Shown here in pieces: positions 1 through 7,358 of a stretch of DNA of 64,000 nucleotides. Source of the stretch: Bryobacteraceae bacterium. GTDB taxonomy: Bacteria; Acidobacteriota; Terriglobia; Bryobacterales; Bryobacteraceae. The notes under the pieces are model-generated. The model saw only the letters and a list, made by a program, of their open reading frames with translations, did not search any database and was not told where the DNA came from. Within the stretch, counting starts at the first letter, position 1, and each line of letters opens with the position of its first letter. The translations under genes were made by a program, and so were the position numbers. The DNA is taken from contig BPGE01000001.1 in NCBI GenBank assembly GCA_026002875.1, forward strand, positions 4,402,001-4,466,000, read 5' to 3'.

Positions 1-181
1 CCCACGCTTCTTCTTCATCGAGCATTTCCAGATGCAGGGTCCACCGCATCCGCGCTTTGGTGGCGGGAAATCGCTGCTGCCGCCCGTCCAGAAACGTGAA
101 AACCCTTGCTTCCGCCAGGACCTCCCGGGTGAGCGGATATTGCCCTTTGACGCCGGTTTTCAACGCGGGAAATTCGAGCAC
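1..181 (-). CDS. Phage tail protein, partial (runs off left edge)
   Basis: Only the first 60 codons are visible. The gene begins with GTG at 181-179, three bases after the stop of the preceding gene, and is open to the window edge. The visible protein starts MLEFPALKTGVKGQYPL and continues with FLDGRQQRFPATKARMRW. This resembles small tail proteins that follow tape-measure genes in phages of this type. The call rests on position and general resemblance only. It belongs to the co-directional phage structural operon. Confidence 0.45.
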   Translation of the reverse strand, partial: MLEFPALKTGVKGQYPLTREVLAEARVFTFLDGRQQRFPATKARMRWTLHLEMLDEEEAW

Positions 182-184
182 GGC

Positions 185-853
185 CTATTCCCTCCAGTTG
201 GCCAGAAAATTCTGCATTCCCTCGGATTCCAGCAAAGCCCTCTTCAGCGCCTCCGCGATTTCCGGGGTTCTTTCCATGAAAGAACGGCTGTCCATCGCCT
301 CCACCTGCACCACGACGGTCGGAGCAACCGTCGGCCCAGCGGCCCGGGGAGCGCCGCTCGCGTCCCTGTCAATGAAAAAGTAGTTGCTCTCTCCGCCCCC
401 GATGCCGAGTTCATATCTCGCGGGACCAGGCCGCGGCGCCGCTGTCAGCTCCCGCGGCGCCTTTTCGCTCCCGCCGCCGAACAGCCGGAGAATCCCGCCA
501 AGTAGAGGATTCAGGTTGGACAGCAGCCCTCCGCGGCTCAGCCCGGCTGACCCGATTCCCGGCGTCAGCAGGCCGGACACCGCTTTCGGAATCATGTCGC
601 TCCAGCCTCCCGCCGTGCTCCGGCTCAGCGCCGTCTCCGGAGCGCCAGCCCCCGTCGAGCCTGGCATGCCCTGCAGGAGGGAGCTGAATGCTGCCGGAAT
701 CGTTGCCAAGCCCGCAGCCAGCGATCCCTCGCTGCGCCGTCCGCCAAGCGCGGCCTCGACGCCTCTGTCAGGGCTTCCGCCCGCCAGAAGGCCCGTAGCG
801 AGGCCGATCGCCTCCTCGAGCTTCCGCTCAATCTCCCGCTCGTCGCGCTTCAT
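185..853 (-). CDS. Short tape-measure-like phage tail protein
   Basis: The protein has 222 residues and sits directly after the tail chaperone genes, where phages normally carry the tape-measure gene. The N-terminus is charged and helical (MKRDEREIERKLEEAIGL). The middle is rich in Gly, Leu, Ala and Ser, with hydrophobic stretches around residues 90-130. The C-terminal part (VEAMDSRSFMERTPEIAEAL) looks like the end of tape-measure proteins. Tape measures usually exceed 500 residues, so this one would specify a very short tail, or it may be a related tail-tip component. Its ATG overlaps the end of the upstream reading frame by 26 bases, which suggests translational coupling. Function is inferred from gene order. 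Confidence 0.45.
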   Translation of the reverse strand: MKRDEREIERKLEEAIGLATGLLAGGSPDRGVEAALGGRRSEGSLAAGLATIPAAFSSLLQGMPGSTGAGAPETALSRSTAGGWSDMIPKAVSGLLTPGIGSAGLSRGGLLSNLNPLLGGILRLFGGGSEKAPRELTAAPRPGPARYELGIGGGESNYFFIDRDASGAPRAAGPTVAPTVVVQVEAMDSRSFMERTPEIAEALKRALLESEGMQNFLANWRE

Positions 854-1528
854 CGCTCATCCTTTCCCATTCCTGTTCGAGGAACGCCATCGCCTCCAGA
901 TCCTTTGCGCTCCAGTCGGACAGCGAGCCCCTCCCCGTAAGCCGCCACACCGCCCACTGATCCAGCCACGCCACGCTCTCGGCCGTGATCTCCGTCTTCG
1001 GACAGCGGTGCGCCACCGATCCGTGCCTGGCCCAGACCGCGCTCGCCCCCATCTGCGCCTTCCCGCTCCATCCGCACCGCCGGCTTTCCTCCAGGCCGCG
1101 CTTCCGGCAATCCTCGCACCTCCACCCGGCGGTGCCTCCGGCGAAGTAATGGAGGGCGAGTCTCAGTTTTTTCGTTCTTCCTCGGCCAGCCGGCATTCCC
1201 TGCGGATGGCTTCGGCGATTTCCTTCCCCAGCTCCTCCGGCCCGCGCTCGATCAGCGTCTGAACGTCGCAGTCCCTGCCGTCCACTGCCAGCCCTTCGAT
1301 GCGCTCCAGTCCCCACTCCAGGTACAGCCGGTCGATGCGGCTTTCCAGCTCTGCCGCCGCAAGCCGGTCTTCCAGGCTTTCGCCGGCCGCTCTGTACTCG
1401 AGCTCTGCCAGCAGGTCCCTCACGCGCCTTGTGATGTCGGCCCGCCGTTGCAGGGATGGCCTCCGGATGATGTATCGCACGCCGGGATGCCGGGCCGATT
1501 CCACCGTCTTTGTGCTCCAGTACTCCAT
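828..1528 (-). CDS. Tail assembly chaperone G-T fusion made by programmed -1 frameshift
   Basis: This is the extended product of the chaperone gene at 1528-1163. Reading the minus strand, the short frame ends CGA AAA AAC TGA, which places the slippery heptamer A AAA AAC (1172-1166) in correct phase immediately before the stop. A -1 slip continues as CTG AGA CTC through 112 further codons to the stop at 828, giving a 233-residue fusion. A stem of 11 pairs with one bulged base (arms 1160-1150 and 1124-1113) starts five bases after the heptamer, the normal layout of a frameshift stimulator. The extension carries CEDCRKRG and further cysteines, then a helical tail (SDWSAKDLEAMAFLEQEWER). In lambda-like phages the G and G-T proteins act with the tape measure in tail assembly and are absent from the virion. 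The recoding is inferred from sequence only. Confidence 0.75.
1113..1172 (-). promoter_or_regulatory. Programmed -1 ribosomal frameshift signal
   Basis: The minus strand reads heptamer AAAAAAC at 1172-1166, then a five-base spacer that contains the zero-frame stop and two more bases (1165-1161). Next comes CTCGCCCTCCA (1160-1150), which pairs with TGGAGGTGCGAG (1124-1113) apart from one bulged T. The loop is about 25 bases. Heptamer type, phase, spacing and stem length all match known -1 frameshift signals. Confidence 0.75.
1163..1528 (-). CDS. Phage tail assembly chaperone, short (G-like) form
   Basis: The 121-residue frame begins at the ATG at 1528-1526, preceded by a strong GAGGAGG site, and ends at TGA 1165-1163. 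The protein begins MEYWSTKTVESARHPGVRY and is mostly charged and helical. It ends LAEEERKN, a type of ending seen in tail assembly chaperones. It lies between the tail tube gene and the tape-measure-like gene, the standard chaperone position. Most ribosomes should terminate here and produce the short form, while a minority shift frame into the T extension. Confidence 0.7.
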   Translation of the reverse strand: MEYWSTKTVESARHPGVRYIIRRPSLQRRADITRRVRDLLAELEYRAAGESLEDRLAAAELESRIDRLYLEWGLERIEGLAVDGRDCDVQTLIERGPEELGKEIAEAIRRECRLAEEERKN

Positions 1529-1541
1529 CGCCGCAGCCTCC

Positions 1542-2708
1542 TCAGCCGAACGCGATGAACAGCTCGTCTTCGCCCGTTCCCTGGGCCATCGATCCGCGCA
1601 GCCTCCAGCGGAGACGTTCTTCTCCATCCAGAAATTCAGGAGGCGCCGGAATAAAATTCGGAATATAAATGGCGCACATTCCTCCCGGAACTGCACCCAT
1701 CTGAACCATGAGCGGAATCGGCTCGCGCCGGATTGCACTGGCATAGATCGCCTCGCACACTTCGGAAGAATTTCCGTAGATGTCCAGATCCACCGTGACT
1801 TCCCTGTCTCCGGGGACTGCGCATTTGGGCTCCGTCAGCCCGAAATCTCTCCATCGCAGTTCCGCGTTGTTCCTGACGCGGATCCTCGCCTCTGCAACCG
1901 TCTCCAGGGGCCACGGCCCCGTCCCGGCCCACGCCTGCCCCAGGTGCCCGGGCACGGGCATCTCGGCCAGAGGCTGCACCGCAGGCTCCGCCGGGAAAAT
2001 CGCCAGCCCTCCCTGTTGCGGTTCGAAGGTCCGGTTGTCGATCACGCCCGCCGCCGCGCCCCGGAACGTGAGCTCGTGAAAATCACCGTTCAGCTCCACG
2101 CTCATCTCGTCCACCACGCAGCCGTTCAGGAGCCTCTGCACAGCCTCCGCTGGCGTCCAGTACTCATACAGGCTGATGCTCGGCAGTTTCAGGGACAGCC
2201 CGTAGCTCGCAGCGCCTTCCGTTGCTGCGGGCGACGGTCCCCTCACAGGCGCGCTGATCCACGCCGTCGTTGCGTCCGGGCATGCCGTCACGATTCTCAG
2301 GTTGCCGCCCAGGCTGATTGCATCGCCCGGCTGCAGACCGTGCGCCGCGCTGAACACCACCGCCGCCCCCTGAATTTCAGCGACGGGCAGCCCCCCGTTG
2401 TGCACTCGCGGCGCCGCCCCGAGCGCGCCTTCCACCAGCGCTCCGCATCGGGGCCGGATGGACCCGGAGTCCCTCGCGTAGAGATAAGTGCTCAGTTCAA
2501 AAAACGTGCGTTTCCTCGGCTGCCCTGCGATCCCCAGGTGAGTCCGTGTCCCCGTCTTGTCCCGCCGCCGGATTTCTTCCCGCCTCTGCTGAACCCGGAA
2601 CTGCAATCCGCTGAATCGGTTCGCCGCCGTCACCGGAGCCGCCTGTCCGAAGGCCGTCTCAACCGCCGCGTAATACCGGCTGTTTCTCGTCGAAATGTAG
2701 CAACTCAT
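1542..2708 (-). CDS. Phage major tail (tube) protein
   Basis: The product has 388 residues and starts MSCYISTRNSRYYAAVETAF. It sits between small connector-type genes and the tail chaperone, which is the usual place of the tail tube subunit. The sequence is rich in beta-forming segments and glycine turns, with no signal peptide or membrane segment. A stretch around residue 330 (SEVCEAIYASAIRREPIPLMV) precedes a Pro-rich C-terminus. I cannot name a specific family; the role is inferred from gene order. A purine-rich ribosome site lies upstream of the ATG. Confidence 0.5.
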   Translation of the reverse strand: MSCYISTRNSRYYAAVETAFGQAAPVTAANRFSGLQFRVQQRREEIRRRDKTGTRTHLGIAGQPRKRTFFELSTYLYARDSGSIRPRCGALVEGALGAAPRVHNGGLPVAEIQGAAVVFSAAHGLQPGDAISLGGNLRIVTACPDATTAWISAPVRGPSPAATEGAASYGLSLKLPSISLYEYWTPAEAVQRLLNGCVVDEMSVELNGDFHELTFRGAAAGVIDNRTFEPQQGGLAIFPAEPAVQPLAEMPVPGHLGQAWAGTGPWPLETVAEARIRVRNNAELRWRDFGLTEPKCAVPGDREVTVDLDIYGNSSEVCEAIYASAIRREPIPLMVQMGAVPGGMCAIYIPNFIPAPPEFLDGEERLRWRLRGSMAQGTGEDELFIAFG

Positions 2709-2724
2709 TGTCTGTCTGCTCCGC

Positions 2725-3222
2725 TCATTCCCGGTTCACAATCACCGTGCACGTCACTCTGCTTGATTGCAGGTAGAAACTTCCGCCCTTCCTGACCGGG
2801 TCGATCTGCACGGCCGTCTCCTCGCTCAGGTACAGTCCGGACCCGATGCACCCGCGGTTTCTTTCCAGAACGTCCCGGACCGCGTCGCTGTAGTAATGCA
2901 GCTTCTCGGTGATTCCCTCCAGCCGGTCCTGCGACACCCGCACCTCCACCGAGACCTGCACCTCCCCCGAGAACCGCCTCAGCTTCTCCGTCGGCCGGCT
3001 CCGCACCCTTTCGCACGACAGGCTCACCGCCGGATACCGGCTGCCCAGCGCTTTGTCCACGTGTTCTGGCGCGGCTTTCAGGATCCTCACTCCCGCGGGC
3101 CACGCCTGCTCCGAACCCATTCCGTACATGCCTCGGATCTGTTCGAGACTGTCCCGCAGGCCGTTCTCTTCCTCCAGAATTCCGGCCACCCGCTCGAGCA
3201 CTTCCTGAATCGTGAACGTCAC
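2725..3222 (-). CDS. Phage head-tail connector or tail terminator-like protein
   Basis: This 165-residue protein (MTFTIQEVLERVAGILEEEN) lies between the 246-residue connector-type gene, two bases upstream, and the tail tube gene. The central part (RFSGEVQVSVEVRVSQDRLE) and following helices suggest a mixed alpha/beta fold like that of tail terminators and minor head-tail proteins. No diagnostic motif is visible, so the role rests on size and order. Confidence 0.4.
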   Translation of the reverse strand: MTFTIQEVLERVAGILEEENGLRDSLEQIRGMYGMGSEQAWPAGVRILKAAPEHVDKALGSRYPAVSLSCERVRSRPTEKLRRFSGEVQVSVEVRVSQDRLEGITEKLHYYSDAVRDVLERNRGCIGSGLYLSEETAVQIDPVRKGGSFYLQSSRVTCTVIVNRE

Positions 3223-3224
3223 GT

Positions 3225-3965
3225 CTACCCCCGCAACAGGATCGATCCGCCCGCCCTCACGACTTCGTCAGCGCCGGGTCCCTCGCCCGCCGGGCGCCCG
3301 TTCCGCACACCCGTCAGCGGCAGGATCCATTCTTCTTCCACGCCCAGCGGCGCCGCATTCTGCAGCCCCGGAGGCCCGTCGTTCGTGCTGACGAAGATGT
3401 TCCACCCTGCAGCTCCTTCGGGAGCGAACAACAGTCTGGCTGAGAGCGAGTGCGGCAGCGGCGAGCCCGCCACCTGCACCGGGCACGGCGCGCTCTCCCG
3501 TCCCAGGGAGTCCACGACGGTCGCCTGAATCCGGTAACTCGCCGGCGCCAGGGCGCCGTCCTCGATCCGCACCTCCACCCCGGGCGGCCGGCGCAACGGC
3601 GCCAGCGCAATCCCCACTCCAGCGGCGAAATAACGCTCCGCCTGCCGCTCCGCGAGTTCAAGGTAGTGCTTCCATTTGGCCCCGTACCGGTCGTTCAGCT
3701 GGTTGAAGTAGGCATCCCGGTACAGCGCTTCCAGCGTCTTCAGCGCATGCCAGTGCTTCAGCCCGCGGTCAATCACCACCTGCCCGAGCGCGCCTCTCTC
3801 CTGATCCCGCAGGAACCTCTCGATCTCTTCCTCGACTTCCGCCTGCGCCCGCCTCAGCTTCGTCTTCAGGTCGATCCCCTCGCCGTGCGCCACATCGAGG
3901 ACTCCGCTGTCCCACTCTTTCAGGTCGTCCAGGCTGTTGACGTCTCCATCCACCAGCAGCGCCAT
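3225..3965 (-). CDS. Phage structural protein, probable head-tail joining
   Basis: The product has 246 residues. The N-terminal half is alpha-helical and charged (LRRAQAEVEEEIERFLRDQE). The C-terminal half, from about residue 130, has short beta strands with a fibronectin-like rhythm (YRIQATVVDSLGRESAP). The position after the coat gene and before the tail genes suggests a connector or head-completion protein with an added beta domain. I do not recognise a specific family. Confidence 0.4.
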   Translation of the reverse strand: MALLVDGDVNSLDDLKEWDSGVLDVAHGEGIDLKTKLRRAQAEVEEEIERFLRDQERGALGQVVIDRGLKHWHALKTLEALYRDAYFNQLNDRYGAKWKHYLELAERQAERYFAAGVGIALAPLRRPPGVEVRIEDGALAPASYRIQATVVDSLGRESAPCPVQVAGSPLPHSLSARLLFAPEGAAGWNIFVSTNDGPPGLQNAAPLGVEEEWILPLTGVRNGRPAGEGPGADEVVRAGGSILLRG

Positions 3966-3974
3966 GTCGGCCTC

Positions 3975-4295
3975 CTAGCTCCTGCCCTCGCTCTTCCCGC
4001 TCCGCCCCGGCTTCGGTTCGGCCACCACCTGCACCTGAATCTTGCGTGCAAATTCCTGGCTCGCAATCTCCGCCCGTTTCCGTTCTTCTTCCTGCTCGTA
4101 TCTCTCCGCCTCTTCCGCCGTCGCCAGCCGCGCCTTCCCTTCCACAATCAGCCGGCATCCGATCGCTTTCGGCACGTGCGTGATGACTCCCGCCCTGCCG
4201 CCGTCGGCCGTGTCCAGGCTCACCACGTAAATGTCTTTCCCCTCGATCTCCGCTTCCTTCTTCCGGAGCTCCTGATAGTAACGCCTCAGATCCAT
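3975..4295 (-). CDS. Small phage protein between coat and connector genes
   Basis: The 106-residue product starts MDLRRYYQELRKKEAEIEGK. It has a short predicted beta region (DIYVVSLDTADGGRAGVITHV), then a charged helix rich in Glu, Arg and Ala and a basic, disordered-looking tail. Genes of this size after the coat gene often encode decoration or head-completion proteins. I cannot assign this one with certainty. Confidence 0.4.
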   Translation of the reverse strand: MDLRRYYQELRKKEAEIEGKDIYVVSLDTADGGRAGVITHVPKAIGCRLIVEGKARLATAEEAERYEQEEERKRAEIASQEFARKIQVQVVAEPKPGRSGKSEGRS

Positions 4296-4326
4296 TTCTC
4301 CCTCTCCCTTGACGCCTGCCTGTGTC

Positions 4327-4353
4327 TCGCGGGGGCGGCCCTGCGCCGCCCCC
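4327..4353 (-). terminator. Strong GC hairpin after the coat gene (attenuator-like)
   Basis: Reading the minus strand, GCGGGGGCGGC and GCCGCCCCCGC form a perfect 11-pair stem around the five-base loop GCAGG, 24 bases after the coat stop. No U-tract follows. It may slow transcription or protect the coat mRNA end, so that coat is made in excess over the connector and tail proteins, rather than act as a true terminator. Confidence 0.4.
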
Positions 4354-4376
4354 GCCTCTTGGTCCGCCTGCGCCTG

Positions 4377-5288
4377 CTAGCTGCGCACCTGCACGCCGTG
4401 GGTGTTCCGCAGCACCCCGACGCCGTACAGGATGTCCACCGTGAACTGCTGCGCCAGCGTGTTCGGCTGATAGCTCATCACCACGCGGATGCCGAAGTTG
4501 CCCACTTCGGCGTACTCCGCAATGGCGCCCGTGCCCGGCAGCGGCTTCGGCAGACGCCGGATCGCCAGACCGATCGCGTTCTTCGCGAACGCAATGTTGT
4601 GCGTCGTCACCGGCGACGAGCCCGTCTTCTTCACGAACTGCGACCGGAACACATAGAAGTCCTTCAGCCGCCCGATGCTGCCGTCCACAAGCGCCCTCAG
4701 CCCGGCCTCGCCCGCCGTCTGATACTCGCTGAACCGCGGAATCTGCCGCAGCTGCGAGTACGCCGTCCCGTCCACCACCAGATACTTCTGCTCGCTGGCC
4801 GGAACCTTGGCGTTGAAGAGCGCCGTCTCCGCGGCGTCCACCACCGCTTCCGTCAGGGCCGTCCCGCCCGTGCCCAGCGGCGTGTTCGCCGTGAACTGGC
4901 TGTACAGCCCCAGCAGGTCGCTCTCCACCTTCTCGGCCAGGGCGATCATCGCCGGCTCCATGTACAGCCGCAGCAGATCCGGCACCGCGATCACTTTCGT
5001 CACGTCCGGAATCTGGAACGTCGCCTCGGCGTGCGTGTTCAGCACGATCTGCGCCGTCTCCACGTTCGGATTCTGCGTCTGAACCGTCCCGCCTTCGGCG
5101 ATGTTGTTCGCCACCATCGTCGGCGGAATCGGGACATTCACCGTGTCGCCGGCCTGAGCCAGCTGCGGCTCGAAGTCCCGGTTCACCAGATTGCCCATCA
5201 CCAGGTGGCCCATCAGCGCGGGAAGCGCGTCCACCGCCACCAGTTTCACGATCGCATTGGCCAGGTTGGCCGATGTGATTGCTGCCAT
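4377..5288 (-). CDS. Phage major capsid protein, P22 coat-like
   Basis: The product has 303 residues and begins MAAITSANLANAIVKLVAVD. Typical P22-gp5-type features follow: an early LVNRDFEPQLAQAGDTVNVP segment, then VETAQIVLNTHAEATFQIPD with adjacent helices, and a C-terminal NFGIRVVMSYQ strand before the end. It would form the icosahedral shell after scaffold-guided assembly. It lies directly after the scaffold gene, as in many phages. It is somewhat shorter than P22 coat (430 residues), in line with coats that lack the insertion domain. Confidence 0.75.
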   Translation of the reverse strand: MAAITSANLANAIVKLVAVDALPALMGHLVMGNLVNRDFEPQLAQAGDTVNVPIPPTMVANNIAEGGTVQTQNPNVETAQIVLNTHAEATFQIPDVTKVIAVPDLLRLYMEPAMIALAEKVESDLLGLYSQFTANTPLGTGGTALTEAVVDAAETALFNAKVPASEQKYLVVDGTAYSQLRQIPRFSEYQTAGEAGLRALVDGSIGRLKDFYVFRSQFVKKTGSSPVTTHNIAFAKNAIGLAIRRLPKPLPGTGAIAEYAEVGNFGIRVVMSYQPNTLAQQFTVDILYGVGVLRNTHGVQVRS

Positions 5289-5349
5289 CCTCTTCTTCCT
5301 TTCTTGTTTCTTTCCTGACTTCGCCTCGCGGCGGCTGCCGCCTTCCGCG

Positions 5350-5940
5350 CTATTCGCCTCTCAGGCTTTGCAGCGCCACCCGGCTGATCTGCTCCCGGAT
5401 CCGCTGCAGCTCCTCCCGGCTCATGCCGGGCCGGATCTTGTCCAGATCCACGCTCGATGCCTGCGCGGGCCCGCGGCCCGGACTCACCACTCCGCTGCCG
5501 CCGGCGATACGCGCAGGCAAAAACTCGGGATTTTCCTGCACAAATTGCGACAGGTATTCCCGGAAATTCTTCTCCCCTTCCGGCGTCTTCGCGATCAGCG
5601 ACCCGTCCGTCCCGCGCACGATCTCGTCTTTCACGATCTTGAACGCCAGCTCCACCTTCGACACCCCCAGCCGCTGCAGTTCGCTCTTGATCTGCGCGTG
5701 CCGGTCGCTCTCCTCCGCCATCTGCCGGCTCCGTTTGTTCTCCTCCACCAGCTCGTTCAGCCGCCGTTCCAGCTGTTCCCGCTTCCTCCTCTCTTCCTGA
5801 AGCTCCGCCTTGTACGCCGGCTCGCTTTCCTGCTTCTGCAGATCGAGATATTCCTCGATCACGCTGCGGATCACCGTCCGGATTTCGTCCGGCTGCGCCC
5901 CTTTGGACGCACTCATTTCCTCGTGCTTTCCCTGCTCCAT
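5350..5940 (-). CDS. Phage scaffolding-like protein
   Basis: This 196-residue, highly charged protein is dominated by a coiled-coil-like middle (QEERRKREQLERRLNELVEE). A moderately structured C-terminal region ends EELQRIREQISRVALQSLRG. Scaffolds of tailed phages are small, helical and encoded just before the coat gene, exactly as here. The ATG at 5940 follows a GGAGCGAGGA ribosome site. No protease motif is visible, so the scaffold may be released intact. Confidence 0.6.
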   Translation of the reverse strand: MEQGKHEEMSASKGAQPDEIRTVIRSVIEEYLDLQKQESEPAYKAELQEERRKREQLERRLNELVEENKRSRQMAEESDRHAQIKSELQRLGVSKVELAFKIVKDEIVRGTDGSLIAKTPEGEKNFREYLSQFVQENPEFLPARIAGGSGVVSPGRGPAQASSVDLDKIRPGMSREELQRIREQISRVALQSLRGE

Positions 5941-5970
5941 CCGTGGTCCTCGCTCCTGGTTTTGCCGGTC

Positions 5971-7347
5971 TTACTGCCCGGCGTCGATCTCGCGCGCGAT
6001 CCGGTCTTTCATCTCCTGGCTCGCGTCGCAGAGGTACTTCATCGCGAGCTTCTTCTGGATCTCCGCCCGCAGCGTCGCCGATGGGATTCCCATCCGCAGC
6101 AGCCGCTCCGCGTCCTCCAGCTCGCTGGAAAACTCTCCGATGTCGAACTCGTCCATCCCCGCCACGCTGATCAGGATCTCGTCCCGCCTCGCGTCCGCCA
6201 GCGTCCTCAGCAGCCGCTTCATCATGTCTTTCACGCGGTCGCCCATCCCCCGCAGCACTTCCTGCGTCACCAGGTAGTCCCGCTGCTTGCTCACGCCTGT
6301 CAGCGCCGCGTTTTTCGACATCGCCCCGCCCGCCTGGTGCAGCATGTAGCACACCCGGTAGATCTCCTCTTTCAGCCGGTCGATGTTTTCAAGCGCAATC
6401 CGGTAAACATGGCCTTCCGGTTCCGTCCACCCGAACCGGTCTTCCTTGCCCAGCTTCACGTAGTAGCTCTCGCCCACCACCTGCTTGAACTCGCTGTCGC
6501 TGTAGATCACCGGCATCGCGAACAGCCCCATCGTCAGCGCCCACGCCAGCGCGTTCGACTTGTTGAAGTGCTCCAGCTGCAGCGACGCCGCCCGGTTCAT
6601 CAGCCACATCCCCTCGCCCAGCGTGAATTCGAACACCGGAACCTTCCCGAGCCCCGCCAGCCCGTGCAGCCCTTCTTCCACCATCTGCGGCGCCGCCGCC
6701 TTGCCGCGGCTCTCCACCTGCCGCCAGATCTCATAGCGGCAGCGGTCGTATCTCACCCACTCCCGCAGCGTCTGCTTGTCCCCGTTCTCCTCCTCCAGTT
6801 CCCGCTCGGTCCGCAGCACCACCCATTCGTACTCGCCCCGCTCGTCTTTCTGCCAGTGAATGACGCTCTCCGCCGGGTACTCGCTGAAATACCCCCGCGA
6901 CAAGCCCAGCGCGTCTTCCTCCGCGCGGCTCCCCGCCGGCCTCGGTCCTTTCGGAAAATCGATCGCGATGTAGCTCCGCCCGGTCACCATCGCCTCGATC
7001 ACCTGCCGGCGGAAAAAGTCGCTCAGCGTCGAGCCGCGCCGGTCGCAGTCCTCCGCCAGCTCGTTGTAGTACCGCCGCGCAGGCTCGTCCCGGCCGTCGA
7101 ACGTCAGAATCGGCTCCCGCCGGAACAGCGTCGCCGCATACCAGTCGATGATCGAGCCCGCGTAGTTCTCGTAAAACGCCCGCGCCACCCGCTCCCGGTA
7201 AACCGCCGCCGGCTCCTTCTGTCGCGGAATCAGATAACGGTCCGCATTCGCCGTAAACTGTTCCCCGCCTGCGTACAGGTCCCTGTACCTCGGCCACACG
7301 CTCTTCCACGCCGTGTATTCCGGATGTTCCCGGTTGATGTCTCGCAT
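5971..7347 (-). CDS. Phage portal protein (DUF4055-like)
   Basis: The product has 458 residues from the ATG at 7347, which follows a good GAGGAA site. A GTG at 7362 would overlap the terminase stop and add five residues. The portal ring forms the DNA entry vertex. Supporting features are the large size, the location after terminase, an N-terminal region typical of portals (YRERVARAFYENYAGSIIDW) and long helices around residues 280-370 (LENIDRLKEEIYRVCYMLHQ) as in the portal stem and crown. Co-transcribed with terminase and scaffold. Confidence 0.7.
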   Translation of the reverse strand: MRDINREHPEYTAWKSVWPRYRDLYAGGEQFTANADRYLIPRQKEPAAVYRERVARAFYENYAGSIIDWYAATLFRREPILTFDGRDEPARRYYNELAEDCDRRGSTLSDFFRRQVIEAMVTGRSYIAIDFPKGPRPAGSRAEEDALGLSRGYFSEYPAESVIHWQKDERGEYEWVVLRTERELEEENGDKQTLREWVRYDRCRYEIWRQVESRGKAAAPQMVEEGLHGLAGLGKVPVFEFTLGEGMWLMNRAASLQLEHFNKSNALAWALTMGLFAMPVIYSDSEFKQVVGESYYVKLGKEDRFGWTEPEGHVYRIALENIDRLKEEIYRVCYMLHQAGGAMSKNAALTGVSKQRDYLVTQEVLRGMGDRVKDMMKRLLRTLADARRDEILISVAGMDEFDIGEFSSELEDAERLLRMGIPSATLRAEIQKKLAMKYLCDASQEMKDRIAREIDAGQ

Positions 7348-7358
7348 CGTTCCTCGCC

